Below are positions 51,460 to 58,959 of a stretch of 64,000 nucleotides of DNA, piece after piece (position 1 is the stretch's first letter; each line of letters begins with the position of its first letter). The stretch lies in contig JAJEAD010000039.1 in assembly GCA_022824305.1 (NCBI GenBank), forward strand, positions 1 to 64,000. The letters run 5' to 3'. The DNA is from Gammaproteobacteria bacterium (GTDB taxonomy: Bacteria; Pseudomonadota; Gammaproteobacteria; HK1). A program made the position numbers and the translations under genes. Under the pieces are notes generated by a model. That model was not told the origin of the DNA, made no database searches, and worked only from the letters and a program-made list of their open reading frames with translations.

Positions 51460-52234
51460 AAAGACAAGAGTGCTGCTTGTGGGTGAATCCTGGATTTCCA
51501 GCGCCACTCATTACAAGGGCTGGGACCATTTCGGCAGCACGACCTTCCACCTCGGAGCCGAACCGCTGGTCGAGGCCCTGGCCGACAGCGCGTTCGACCT
51601 CACCTACATGCCTGCGCACGCGGCCGCGGCGGACTTCCCCCTGACTCCGGACGGGCTCGAGGCCTACCGCGCGATCATCCTGAGCGACATCGGCGCCAAC
51701 ACCATCCTGCTGCATCCCGACGTCTGGGTGCACAGCAGGCGGGTTCCCAACCGGCTGAAGCTCATCCGCGATTACGTTGCGGGCGGGGGCGGCCTCCTGA
51801 AGGTCGGCGGCTATCTCAGCTACCAGGGCATCAATGGGACCGCCCGCTTCCGGGGCACCCCCGTCGCCGACGTGCTGCCGGTGGACATCCTGCCCTACGA
51901 CGACCGCCTGGAGCTGCCCGAGGGATTTCAGCCGGAGGTCGTCGGTCCCGAAGACCACCCGATCCTCGCCGGCCTCGGCCGCGACTGGCCGCCGCTCCTG
52001 GGCATCAACGAGGTCACGGTGAAGGCGGGAGGCGATGCCCGCCTCCTGGCCAGGCTGCCGGACGAGGAGGGCGCTCACCCCTTGCTGGTCTGCGGCACCC
52101 ATGGACGGGGACGCGTCGTGTGCTGGACCTCGGATATCGGACCGCACTGGCTGCCGCCGGACTTTGCCTCCTGGTCGGGCTACGCCCGTCTGTGGCGCCA
52201 GACGCTCGGCTGGATCACCCGCGCCACGGGTTGA
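51452..52234 (+). CDS. Glutamine-amidotransferase-like (class I-like) protein
   Basis: This 260-residue protein of the putative glutamine-amidotransferase family that resembles ThuA-like trehalose-utilisation proteins begins RVLLVGESWISSATHYKGWD, then has AIILSDIGANTILL, YVAGGGGLLKVGGYLSYQG and VCGTHGRGRVVCWTSDIGPHW. There is no obvious catalytic cysteine in a GxCxG nucleophile elbow, so it may bind or hydrolyse without the standard triad. It lies between the PTE-like hydrolase and the PfkB kinase and is translationally coupled to the former. Its function is uncertain. Confidence 0.7.
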   Translation: MPEKTRVLLVGESWISSATHYKGWDHFGSTTFHLGAEPLVEALADSAFDLTYMPAHAAAADFPLTPDGLEAYRAIILSDIGANTILLHPDVWVHSRRVPNRLKLIRDYVAGGGGLLKVGGYLSYQGINGTARFRGTPVADVLPVDILPYDDRLELPEGFQPEVVGPEDHPILAGLGRDWPPLLGINEVTVKAGGDARLLARLPDEEGAHPLLVCGTHGRGRVVCWTSDIGPHWLPPDFASWSGYARLWRQTLGWITRATG

Positions 52235-52325
52235 GCCCCGCACATCCCGCCCTGGCGTGGAGTCCCGGCGCATCCGGGGACGGCTCGGCGGCGAACGGGA
52301 TCGATCCGGGAAGGAGTGGAGTCCG

Positions 52326-53246
52326 ATGCCGGATGCACGCGTTGTCGTGATCGGCAACTGCACGCTCGATCTCGCGTTCAACCTGCCGCGCTTCCCCGAG
52401 CCGGGCGAGACGCTGCTCGCAACCGGAGCCTCCCAGGACATCGGCGGCAAGGGGGCCAACCAGGCCGTCGCCGCCGCGCGCGGCGGCGTTGCCGTGTCCT
52501 TCTGCTCCGCGGCGGGAAGGGACGTGCACGGCACGGCAATCAGGCAGCGGCTCGAGGGCGAAGGCGTGTGCCCGGATCACGTCGCGGAGGTGGACACCCC
52601 GACGGACATGTCCATCATCCACGTCACTCCCGAGGGCCAGAACGCCATCGTGAGCACCCACGCCGCCGCGGCGTCGATGGACATGGCGATGGTCCGACCG
52701 CTCCTCCGGGGCGCGGCCGCCGGCGACATCATGCTGATGCAGGGAAACCTGTCCCATGATCTCACCCGTGCCTGCCTGAAGGATGGACGGCAGCGGGGCA
52801 TGACGACGGTGCTGAACCCGGCGCCGATTCACTACTGCCTCAAAGACCTGTGGCCCTTCGTCGACTACGCGGTCCCCAACGAGGTCGAGGCGGAGCAACT
52901 GACCCATTGCGCCGAGGCGGAGGCCGGCGCGCGCCGCCTGCTCGACCTGGGCGCACGCCAGGCGATCGTCACGCTCGGCGCGTCGGGCGCCCTGCTGGCG
53001 CGCGGCGGCCGCATCGTCGCGATCGAGGCCGAAAGCGTCGATGCGGTCGACACCACCGGCGCCGGCGACGTGTTCTGCGGCGTGTTCGCTGCTGCCCTGG
53101 GTCGCGGGCTCGACGCGACGCGGGCCCTTCGCGTGGCCACCGGCGCCGCCACGCTTTCCGTCACGCGCCCGGGCACGCAGCGCGCCTTCCCGCGTCGCTC
53201 GGAGATCGAGCGCCTGTTCCGAAGGGTGGAAGCAGAGGATGAATGA
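52326..53246 (+). CDS. PfkB-family carbohydrate/nucleoside kinase
   Basis: This 306-residue PfkB/ribokinase-family kinase has GNCTLDLAFNLPRFPEPGET, the GG motif QDIGGKGANQAVAAARGG and the ATP/anion-hole motif DAVDTTGAGDVFCGVFAAAL. Ribokinase, nucleoside kinase and HMP kinase all belong here; with a TenA-family neighbour a pyrimidine-like or ribosyl substrate is more plausible than fructose phosphate. The GGAAGGAG-type site and ATG 52326 are clear. It overlaps the TenA start by 8 bp. Confidence 0.86.
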   Translation: MPDARVVVIGNCTLDLAFNLPRFPEPGETLLATGASQDIGGKGANQAVAAARGGVAVSFCSAAGRDVHGTAIRQRLEGEGVCPDHVAEVDTPTDMSIIHVTPEGQNAIVSTHAAAASMDMAMVRPLLRGAAAGDIMLMQGNLSHDLTRACLKDGRQRGMTTVLNPAPIHYCLKDLWPFVDYAVPNEVEAEQLTHCAEAEAGARRLLDLGARQAIVTLGASGALLARGGRIVAIEAESVDAVDTTGAGDVFCGVFAAALGRGLDATRALRVATGAATLSVTRPGTQRAFPRRSEIERLFRRVEAEDE

Positions 53247-53967
53247 CGGTATCCCGCGCCGTGATTTCGCCGACCATGTGGCCTGTCGGCCCGGAGCATG
53301 CTTCTCCGAATGGCTGCGCGATGAAGCGGAGCCCTTCTGGACGCGCATGGTGGACCACCGGATGACGCGGGACATGGCCGCCGACTCCCTGCCCGCTGAC
53401 GTTCTTCGGCGCTACCTGGTCTACGAGCACGGCTTCGTCGAGACCGCCGTCACGATACTCGGCCATGCGCTCGTGAAGGCGCCGGGTATCGCCGAGCAGA
53501 CTCGACTCGTCGCGGCGCTGCAGGGCCTCGTCACCGACCAGCTTGCCTGGTTCCGGCGCGTGTTCGGCGCGCTCGGCGTCTCCGACGAGCAGCGCGTCGT
53601 CGCCGACCCGCCGCCGGCGGTCTCGGCGTTCGGCGACGGCATGTCGAGCCTTGCCGCCCACGGCACCTACGAGGAGATCATCGCCGCCATTGCGGCAGCC
53701 GAGTGGATGTACCTGACCTGGAGCCGAAGCGCGCACGAGCGCCGCCCGAGCGACCCCGTGTGCCGGGAGTGGATCGCGCTCCACGTCGCCCGGCCTTTCG
53801 CGGACCAGGTTTCCTGGCTGCGGGACGAGCTCGATCGCCTCGGACCGCAACTGGCGCCTGCGCGCCAGCGCAAGCTCGCCGCCGCCTTCCGGCGCACGCT
53901 CATCCTCGAGATCGGCTTCCACGACGCACCGTACGAGGAGCCGGCGACCAGGCAGGCAAGCTCTTGA
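53239..53967 (+). CDS. TenA/PqqC-family protein (thiaminase II-like)
   Basis: This 242-residue helical protein of the TenA (heme-oxygenase-like) fold begins FSEWLRDEAEPFWTRMVDHR and contains LRRYLVYEHGFVETAVTILG and AAEWMYLTWSRSAHERRP. TenA hydrolyses aminopyrimidines to recover hydroxymethylpyrimidine. The nucleophile cysteine of classical TenA is not at the expected place as far as I can see, so it may belong to a TenA-like sub-family with another role. It is the last gene of the operon and overlaps the kinase. Confidence 0.75.
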   Translation: MNDGIPRRDFADHVACRPGACFSEWLRDEAEPFWTRMVDHRMTRDMAADSLPADVLRRYLVYEHGFVETAVTILGHALVKAPGIAEQTRLVAALQGLVTDQLAWFRRVFGALGVSDEQRVVADPPPAVSAFGDGMSSLAAHGTYEEIIAAIAAAEWMYLTWSRSAHERRPSDPVCREWIALHVARPFADQVSWLRDELDRLGPQLAPARQRKLAAAFRRTLILEIGFHDAPYEEPATRQASS

Positions 53968-54159
53968 GACGATGGGACCCGGCGCCGCTTGCGCGCCGGA
54001 CCGATGCCGGCGACTGCTTCATCGGCCAAGCGCCGTCTCTGTGCGAGAAGAGGCTTCCCCTCGTCCGCCGTCAACCGCCCGCCGGACGGACGGGGCACTG
54101 ATGAGAGTCCCCACTCAGGGGATCGGTGAGAAACGCCGGCCGCCTCCCCGAGCGTCGGC

Positions 54160-54726
54160 TCACGCGTTGGCGAGCGCTTCCCGGAAGGCGCGGCGGGACT
54201 CCGGGCCGTGCACGAGGTCCCACCGGTACTCGTAGTCGCCGCCCTTTTCGACCTTGAGGTCGACGAAGACCGGGCCGCGCTCCTCGAGCAGGTCGGCGAT
54301 GCTGCGCTCGAACTCGTCGATTTCGCTGAACTCGTAGACCTTCTCGATGCCGGCGGCGCGCGCGAATCCGGTGAAGCTCAGCACGTCCCGGCCGGGGATG
54401 GGGTGCGCTCCGTTCGCCTCGTAGGTGCCGTTCTCGCACACGAAGTGGATGAGGTTGGGCGGGGCGACCTCGGCGATGGTCACCAGGGTGCCGAGGTTCA
54501 TGAGCAGGCTGCCGTCACCGTCGAGCACGATGACCCGCTTGTCGGGGCGCCCGAGCGCGAGGCCGAGGCCGTGCGAGGAGCCGAGCCCCATGGCGCCGAA
54601 TCCGTAGTAGGTCAGCGGCCAGGGCTTGATCACGCTCCATTCGAAGGCGGCCTGGTAGAGCGGCACCACGATCTGGTCGCTGTGGTGCCGGGCCAGAACT
54701 CTAAGGCACTCGTCACGTTTCATCAT
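54160..54726 (-). CDS. ThDP-dependent decarboxylase, beta subunit (sulfopyruvate-decarboxylase-like)
   Basis: This 188-residue ThDP-binding C-terminal subunit of a split alpha/beta decarboxylase of the ComDE (sulfopyruvate) or phosphonopyruvate type shows TYYGFGAMGLGSSHGLGLAL and the ThDP/Mg motif VLDGDGSLLMNLGTL, with an N-rich segment ENGTYEANG. It overlaps the alpha subunit by 14 bp. Such enzymes decarboxylate a 3-substituted pyruvate to an aldehyde. A single fused polypeptide is also known; here the two are separate. Confidence 0.75.
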   Translation of the reverse strand: MMKRDECLRVLARHHSDQIVVPLYQAAFEWSVIKPWPLTYYGFGAMGLGSSHGLGLALGRPDKRVIVLDGDGSLLMNLGTLVTIAEVAPPNLIHFVCENGTYEANGAHPIPGRDVLSFTGFARAAGIEKVYEFSEIDEFERSIADLLEERGPVFVDLKVEKGGDYEYRWDLVHGPESRRAFREALANA

Positions 54727-55252
54727 GGGGGGGCAGCATCGCTCCTACGAGCAGGGCCACCGGCCGGGACTCGGCAAAGGCCCGGTCGATGGCGGGTCGG
54801 ATCCTGGCGACGTCCTCCGCGTGCTGAAGCAGGTGCTGGGTGACGCCGAGGGCGTCGAGCACCGGCTGCGCGACGCGCACGATGTGCTTGGACGATTCCC
54901 GGGGGTCTTCGTCGGCGAGCGCGCCCTGGAGCCCGATCAGCATGCAGATCGGCAGCCCGTACTCCACCGCGACCGAGCGGATCGCGTTGACCGAGTCGTA
55001 CATGCCGGTCGACTGCATCATGAGCAGGCCCCGGCGCCCGCAGAAGGAGAGGCCGGCGCAGATTGCGACGCCCTCGTCCTCCTTGCACACGCGCACGTGG
55101 CGGAGCGCGGGATCGTCGGCGAGCGGGCGCAGCAGGCCTTCGCTGGTGGTGATGTCCGGCAGCGAGACCACGAACTCGATGCCGCTCTCCTTGATCGCCT
55201 CGAGGATGTCCCGGCCGAGCAGGACGCGATTGCTGCCCGCCTCCGGGCTCAT
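54713..55252 (-). CDS. ThDP-dependent decarboxylase, alpha subunit (sulfopyruvate-decarboxylase-like)
   Basis: This 179-residue pyrimidine-binding N-terminal partner has GIEFVVSLPDITTSEGLL, then the catalytic glutamate in VRVCKEDEGVAICAGLSFC. The last helix before the stop carries ARPIDRAFAESRPVALL-like sequence. The start ATG 55252 is where the family homology begins; a longer frame to 55834 is without domain content. The operon also lies near a PhyH dioxygenase. The substrate (sulfopyruvate, phosphonopyruvate or an oxalyl-type acid) cannot be decided here. Confidence 0.75.
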   Translation of the reverse strand: MSPEAGSNRVLLGRDILEAIKESGIEFVVSLPDITTSEGLLRPLADDPALRHVRVCKEDEGVAICAGLSFCGRRGLLMMQSTGMYDSVNAIRSVAVEYGLPICMLIGLQGALADEDPRESSKHIVRVAQPVLDALGVTQHLLQHAEDVARIRPAIDRAFAESRPVALLVGAMLPPHDET

Positions 55253-55430
55253 CGGCAACGTCTCCCCACGCTCCCTCCTTCCATCCCTCCGCGCTTGTGC
55301 CCGTGCAATGCCGGCCGCCGGCAACGGAGTGCGCCGCACTTCACGGTGGAGCCACTGTGCAGCAAGTCGATCCGCGTGGCAATGCCGGGGCGACGGAACG
55401 GGGGTCGGAGCTCCGGGCTGCCTTCCGCCT

Positions 55431-56255
55431 TCAGGCGGCCGTGTGCATTCGGGGAAAGTACGCGCCGTCGATGGGGTCGCCGGGGATGAGGCCATGGCCC
55501 CGGTAGCTCGGCTGGGTCTCGCGCCCGCGCTCGACGAAGACCGCGTCGTCGCCGACCACCACGAGCGAGATCGCGCGGCGCGGCGCCGCCTCGTGGTTGC
55601 CGGGGGAGCCGTGCAGGGTGAGGCCGTGAAAGACCACGCAGTCGCCCGCGCGCATCGGCCAGGCCAGGCGCTCGAATTTCTCGGGGTCCTCCTCGACGCT
55701 CGGCGGGGCCTCGAAGCCGTCCCCTTCGCCGTAGCCGTCGTACCAGCCGCCGTTGATGCGCTCGGGACGGAAGCGCCGGCCCCAGCGGTGCGAGCCGCGC
55801 AGGAAAGCCAGCGATACCGAGGCGGGATGCGCATCGAGCGCCACCCACATCACGCACACCTGCTCGCCCTCCATGCAGTAGAAGGGCTGGTCGTGGTGCC
55901 AGGGCGTGCGCCGCGAGCTTCCCGCCTCCTTGAGCCACATCGCATCGTGCAGCAGGTTCACCCGGCGCGAACCCATGAGTCCGGCGGCCACTGCTCCCAT
56001 CGGAGAGTCGGTGATGAAGGGCAGGAACGCGGGAACCCGGTGCGACATCTGCAGGTCGCTGAAGAATCCGCCCGATTCCCCCTCGATGCTGTGATCCTGC
56101 GCGTGGGGGCCCGGGCGGATTCGGGCGACGGCTACCGCCTCGCGCAGATGCTCGACCCATTCCTCGTCGAGCACGCCCGGGACGTGGACGGCGCCGTCGC
56201 GCCGGTAGGCTTCCACCATCTCCGCGGTGACAGGCTCGAGCGGCTCGCGGTTCAT
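55431..56255 (-). CDS. Phytanoyl-CoA dioxygenase (PhyH) family protein
   Basis: This Fe(II)/2-oxoglutarate dioxygenase has about 274 residues. Iron ligands: TPWHHDQPFYCME (HxD) and the later His in FHGLTLHGSPGN, with the 2-oxoglutarate Arg in APRRAISLVV. PhyH-family enzymes hydroxylate small molecules such as ectoine, phosphonates or fatty acids. Its neighbour decarboxylase hints at a phosphonate/sulfonate path; the link is an inference from proximity. The start ATG 56255 has a poor ribosome site; a GTG at 56279 is the alternative. Confidence 0.8.
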   Translation of the reverse strand: MNREPLEPVTAEMVEAYRRDGAVHVPGVLDEEWVEHLREAVAVARIRPGPHAQDHSIEGESGGFFSDLQMSHRVPAFLPFITDSPMGAVAAGLMGSRRVNLLHDAMWLKEAGSSRRTPWHHDQPFYCMEGEQVCVMWVALDAHPASVSLAFLRGSHRWGRRFRPERINGGWYDGYGEGDGFEAPPSVEEDPEKFERLAWPMRAGDCVVFHGLTLHGSPGNHEAAPRRAISLVVVGDDAVFVERGRETQPSYRGHGLIPGDPIDGAYFPRMHTAA

Positions 56256-56395
56256 GACGCCATCATAGCGCGTCCGCACGGGGGCGCCATCGACCGCGCG
56301 TTGGGCAGGCTCGCCGGCTTGAGCTCGAACCCGGAACGTGAATCAGCTTGGCAGGGAGGCCGGTTGACGACGGTGCAGGCATCAACGCTAATGGC

Positions 56396-56423
56396 TTGAC
56401 AAGGAAAACCTCCTTGCTAGGGT
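56396..56423 (+). promoter_or_regulatory. vapBC-2 promoter with operator dyad
   Basis: TTGACA (56396-56401, a full -35 match) is followed after 16 bases by TAGGGT (56418-56423, a weak -10). Between them CAAGGA (56400-56405) and TCCTTG (56411-56416) form a perfect dyad with a five-base centre, an obvious autoregulation site. The predicted start of transcription falls at or next to the antitoxin ATG (56430), so the mRNA may be leaderless. Confidence 0.6.
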
Positions 56424-56429
56424 AAGGAC

Positions 56430-56732
56430 ATGAGCAAGGTCACCAGCAAGCTCCAGGTGACGGTGCCGAAGGCGCTCGCGGAGCGTTACGGGATCAGGCC
56501 CGGAGACGACATCCGATTCGAGGAGGCCGGCGAGAACATCCGCGTGGTGCCTGCGGCTGCGGCCCTGTCGAGAGAATTCCTCGACGTCGAAGCGCGCCTG
56601 CGTCTCTTCGATGCGGCGACCGTCCGGCAACGGGAGCGCGAGTCGTCACGGCCTCGACGAATCTCGAACACCCGTTCTTGGACCAGGGAGGCGCTCTACG
56701 AGCATGGCCGCTCCCGTTCTGATAGATACTAA
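56430..56732 (+). CDS. AbrB/MazE-type antitoxin (second VapB)
   Basis: This 100-residue antitoxin has the swapped-hairpin domain SKVTSKLQVTVPKALAERYG and IRPGDDIRFEEAGENIRVV, with a basic C-terminal tail rich in Arg and Ser. It overlaps the PIN-toxin start by 29 bp. ATG 56430 is directly after AAGGAC, too close for a normal ribosome site, agreeing with a leaderless start. Its promoter spacer carries the dyad that it is expected to bind. Confidence 0.82.
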   Translation: MSKVTSKLQVTVPKALAERYGIRPGDDIRFEEAGENIRVVPAAAALSREFLDVEARLRLFDAATVRQRERESSRPRRISNTRSWTREALYEHGRSRSDRY

Positions 56733-57150
56733 CGTCCTGGTCTATCGCTACGACGGCCGTTTTCCGGAAAAGCAGGCTATCGCCTCCGATCTCCTTCGTT
56801 CCGGCATCGCCAGCGGAAGCGCGCGCATTTCCCACCAGGCCATCGTGGAGTTCGTCGCAGCCACGACTCGCGGTAGTCCGGAACAGCGACTGCTCGAAGC
56901 GTCGGATGCCCGGCGCGAGGCGGAGGAGTTGATGGCGCAGTTCCCGATCATCTATCCGGACGACGCCGTCCTTCGAACTGCGCTGCGAGGTGCTGCCGCC
57001 TACGGCCTTTCCTGGTTCGATGCCCACATGTGGGCGTACGCGGAAGTCCATGGCATTGCGGAACTGATCTCCGAGGACTTCCAGGATGGTCGGATGTACG
57101 GCACGGTGACGATTCGCAATCCCTTCGTCGTGTCGTCGACCGCCAATTGA
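56704..57150 (+). CDS. VapC-type PIN-domain toxin (second)
   Basis: This 148-residue PIN ribonuclease has the conserved acidic residues in PVLIDTNVLVYRYD (Asp), ISHQAIVEFVAAT (Glu), GLSWFDAHMWAYA (Asp) and LISEDFQDGR (Asp). The start ATG 56704 lies inside the antitoxin gene, giving coupled expression. It is longer and different in motif detail from the 29188-29568 toxin, so the two modules are independent acquisitions. Confidence 0.85.
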   Translation: MAAPVLIDTNVLVYRYDGRFPEKQAIASDLLRSGIASGSARISHQAIVEFVAATTRGSPEQRLLEASDARREAEELMAQFPIIYPDDAVLRTALRGAAAYGLSWFDAHMWAYAEVHGIAELISEDFQDGRMYGTVTIRNPFVVSSTAN

Positions 57151-57172
57151 GGTGCCGCCGACTCGGCGACGG

Positions 57173-57571
57173 TCAGCAATCGGGAGGATGCTGCGCGGCC
57201 CGGGCCGCCGCGTCGAGCTGGATGGGCTCGCCGTGGGGGGTGGCCTCCGCCGCGGCCTTCCACGCCGCCTTGCGCGTCGCGAGCTCCGGGCCGGAGGTGA
57301 GGCGCTTCTCGGTCACGAGCCGCTCGAGCGCCGCGAGCCAGTGCTCGTAGTAGCGGGAGCCGTCATCCCCGCCGTCGCGTGCCGTCCCGGCCGCGATCTC
57401 GCGCCCGAGCGCTTCGCTCCACTCCTTCCAGGTGAAGGCGCCGCGCGCGTTGAGCTCCACCGCCATCGCGAAGGCCTGCGCCTCCCACGGCGCGGCGAAC
57501 ACCGGCCCTTCGGCGTCCCGCGGAAGGGCGGGGAGCAGGTCGAGCGGGAGGTCGCGGCCCCGGCCGCTCAC
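57173..57571 (-). CDS. Nitrile hydratase accessory (activator) protein
   Basis: This 132-residue protein has the N-terminal NHase-beta-like fold FAAPWEAQAFAMAVELNARG and FTWKEWSEALGREI, with YYEHWLAALERLV, as in the P14K/NhlE-type activator that loads cobalt into the alpha subunit. It starts at GTG 57571, overlapping the beta subunit by 4 bp. In Pseudonocardia-type operons the order alpha, beta, activator is the same. A long Ala-rich C-terminal tail follows. Confidence 0.85.
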   Translation of the reverse strand: MSGRGRDLPLDLLPALPRDAEGPVFAAPWEAQAFAMAVELNARGAFTWKEWSEALGREIAAGTARDGGDDGSRYYEHWLAALERLVTEKRLTSGPELATRKAAWKAAAEATPHGEPIQLDAAARAAQHPPDC

Positions 57572-58242
57572 TCGGGCTCCAGGTAGCTTTCCCAGAGGTC
57601 GAGGCGCACCGTGTCGCGGGGAGGCGCCTCATCGCCCCAGAGCTCGGATGCGCCGAACTCGACGTTGTAGAGCCGTTCCGCAGCCTCGTCCTCGCCCGCC
57701 GCCCGCCGGTCGGGAAAGAGGTGCACGCCGCGGTCGGCGCGCACGATGCCGCGCCTGGCCCGGGCGTAGCGGGGCAGCCGGGTATGCCCGGCGGGGTGGA
57801 TGTTCGCGGTGCGCACGACCTCGCCGGGCCGGAAGCGGGCCGGGCGCTCCACGTCGCGGCAGGCCGGCTCGCCGCGGAAGAGCGCCGCTTCGACCTCGGA
57901 TGCGGCGAGCGCGGCGGGCTGGCCCGGCGCCGGCGCCGCGGGGGTCGAGTCGCCGCCGAGGCGGGCCTCGAGCTCCTCGCGGGTGAGGAGACCTTGCTCG
58001 ATCAGCAGCGTCTCCATCGCATGCAGCCAGTGCTCGTAGTAGCTCGTGCGCAGGTACTCCACCGGGTCCATCCGCTCGACCGCATGGCGCCAGGTGTCGA
58101 GGTTCCAGCGGCCGAGGGCGTCGGCGCAGAAGTTGAGCGCGAAGCAGCGCCGCTCCCACGCGTGGTGGAACACCGGCTCGTCGTGCTCGTAGCCGAGCTC
58201 CGGGAACCCGTGCATGCCGCCGAGGTCGTGGACGCCGTTCAC
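57568..58242 (-). CDS. nthB: Nitrile hydratase beta subunit
   Basis: This 224-residue beta subunit begins [13 protein letters not shown]-like (GTG start: [12 protein letters not shown]), the strict family N-terminus. Other marks are [52 protein letters not shown] and VHLFPD. It pairs with alpha to form the active heterodimer. The start GTG 58242 overlaps the alpha stop by 4 bp, which is why the family N-terminus was chosen over the longer frame to 58395. Confidence 0.92.
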   Translation of the reverse strand: MNGVHDLGGMHGFPELGYEHDEPVFHHAWERRCFALNFCADALGRWNLDTWRHAVERMDPVEYLRTSYYEHWLHAMETLLIEQGLLTREELEARLGGDSTPAAPAPGQPAALAASEVEAALFRGEPACRDVERPARFRPGEVVRTANIHPAGHTRLPRYARARRGIVRADRGVHLFPDRRAAGEDEAAERLYNVEFGASELWGDEAPPRDTVRLDLWESYLEPE

Positions 58243-58901
58243 CCGTCCCGCTCCGTGCCGGGCGCGCGCACGATGTCGACGCCAATCATCGCGTCGCGCG
58301 TCACGAGGCCGGCCAGCGCCGCTTCGTCCATGCCGTCGGTGCCGGGCGGGCGCGCCGGCAGGACGAGGTAGCGCATCTCCGCGCTGCTGTCCCAAACCCT
58401 CACTTCCACGTCATCGGGGAGGCGGACCCCGAACTCCGCGAGGACCCCGCGGGGGTCGGCGACCGCGCGCGAGCGATATGAGGGCGCCTTGTACCACACC
58501 GGGGGCAGTCCGAGGGTGGGCCACGGGTAGCACGAGCACAGCGTGCACACCACCATGTTGTGGACTTCGGGGGTGTTCTCCAGCACCGTCATGTGCTCGC
58601 CCTGGCTGCCCTCGAATCCGAGCTCCGCGATCGCGGCGGTGGCGTTGCGCAGGAGGCGTCGCCTGAACTCGGGGTCCGCCCACGCCCGGGCCACCACGCG
58701 CGCCCCGTTGTGCGGGCCGATCCGCGTCTCGTACACGTCGATGATCGCGTCGAGGGCGGCGGGGTCCACGAGCCCCTTCTCGGTGAGCAGCGACTCGAGC
58801 GCCCGGACCCGCAACTCCGGGTCGGCGAGGCGCGGCGCGTCGTGGTGGTGATGATGATGATGATCGTCGGCCACTGAGCGTCTCGCGTTTCTCCAAGCCA
58901 T
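58239..58901 (-). CDS. nthA: Nitrile hydratase alpha subunit, cobalt type
   Basis: This 220-residue catalytic subunit hydrates nitriles to amides. The metal motif [11 protein letters not shown] (Cys119, Cys122, Cys124) is present; Thr in CTLC marks the cobalt type (iron enzymes have Ser there), and the two outer cysteines are normally oxidised. The N-terminus has seven consecutive His residues (14-20), which is unusual for the family and might bind metal. The ATG 58901 is the listed start; GTG at about 58874 would give a start just before the His run. No amidase gene is adjacent, so the amide product must be used elsewhere. Confidence 0.93.
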   Translation of the reverse strand: MAWRNARRSVADDHHHHHHHDAPRLADPELRVRALESLLTEKGLVDPAALDAIIDVYETRIGPHNGARVVARAWADPEFRRRLLRNATAAIAELGFEGSQGEHMTVLENTPEVHNMVVCTLCSCYPWPTLGLPPVWYKAPSYRSRAVADPRGVLAEFGVRLPDDVEVRVWDSSAEMRYLVLPARPPGTDGMDEAALAGLVTRDAMIGVDIVRAPGTERDG

Positions 58902-58959
58902 CCAATTGTGTCACAGGGGGCGCGCATTCCAAGCCTCGCGCGGCCGGAGGGCGGCGGAA

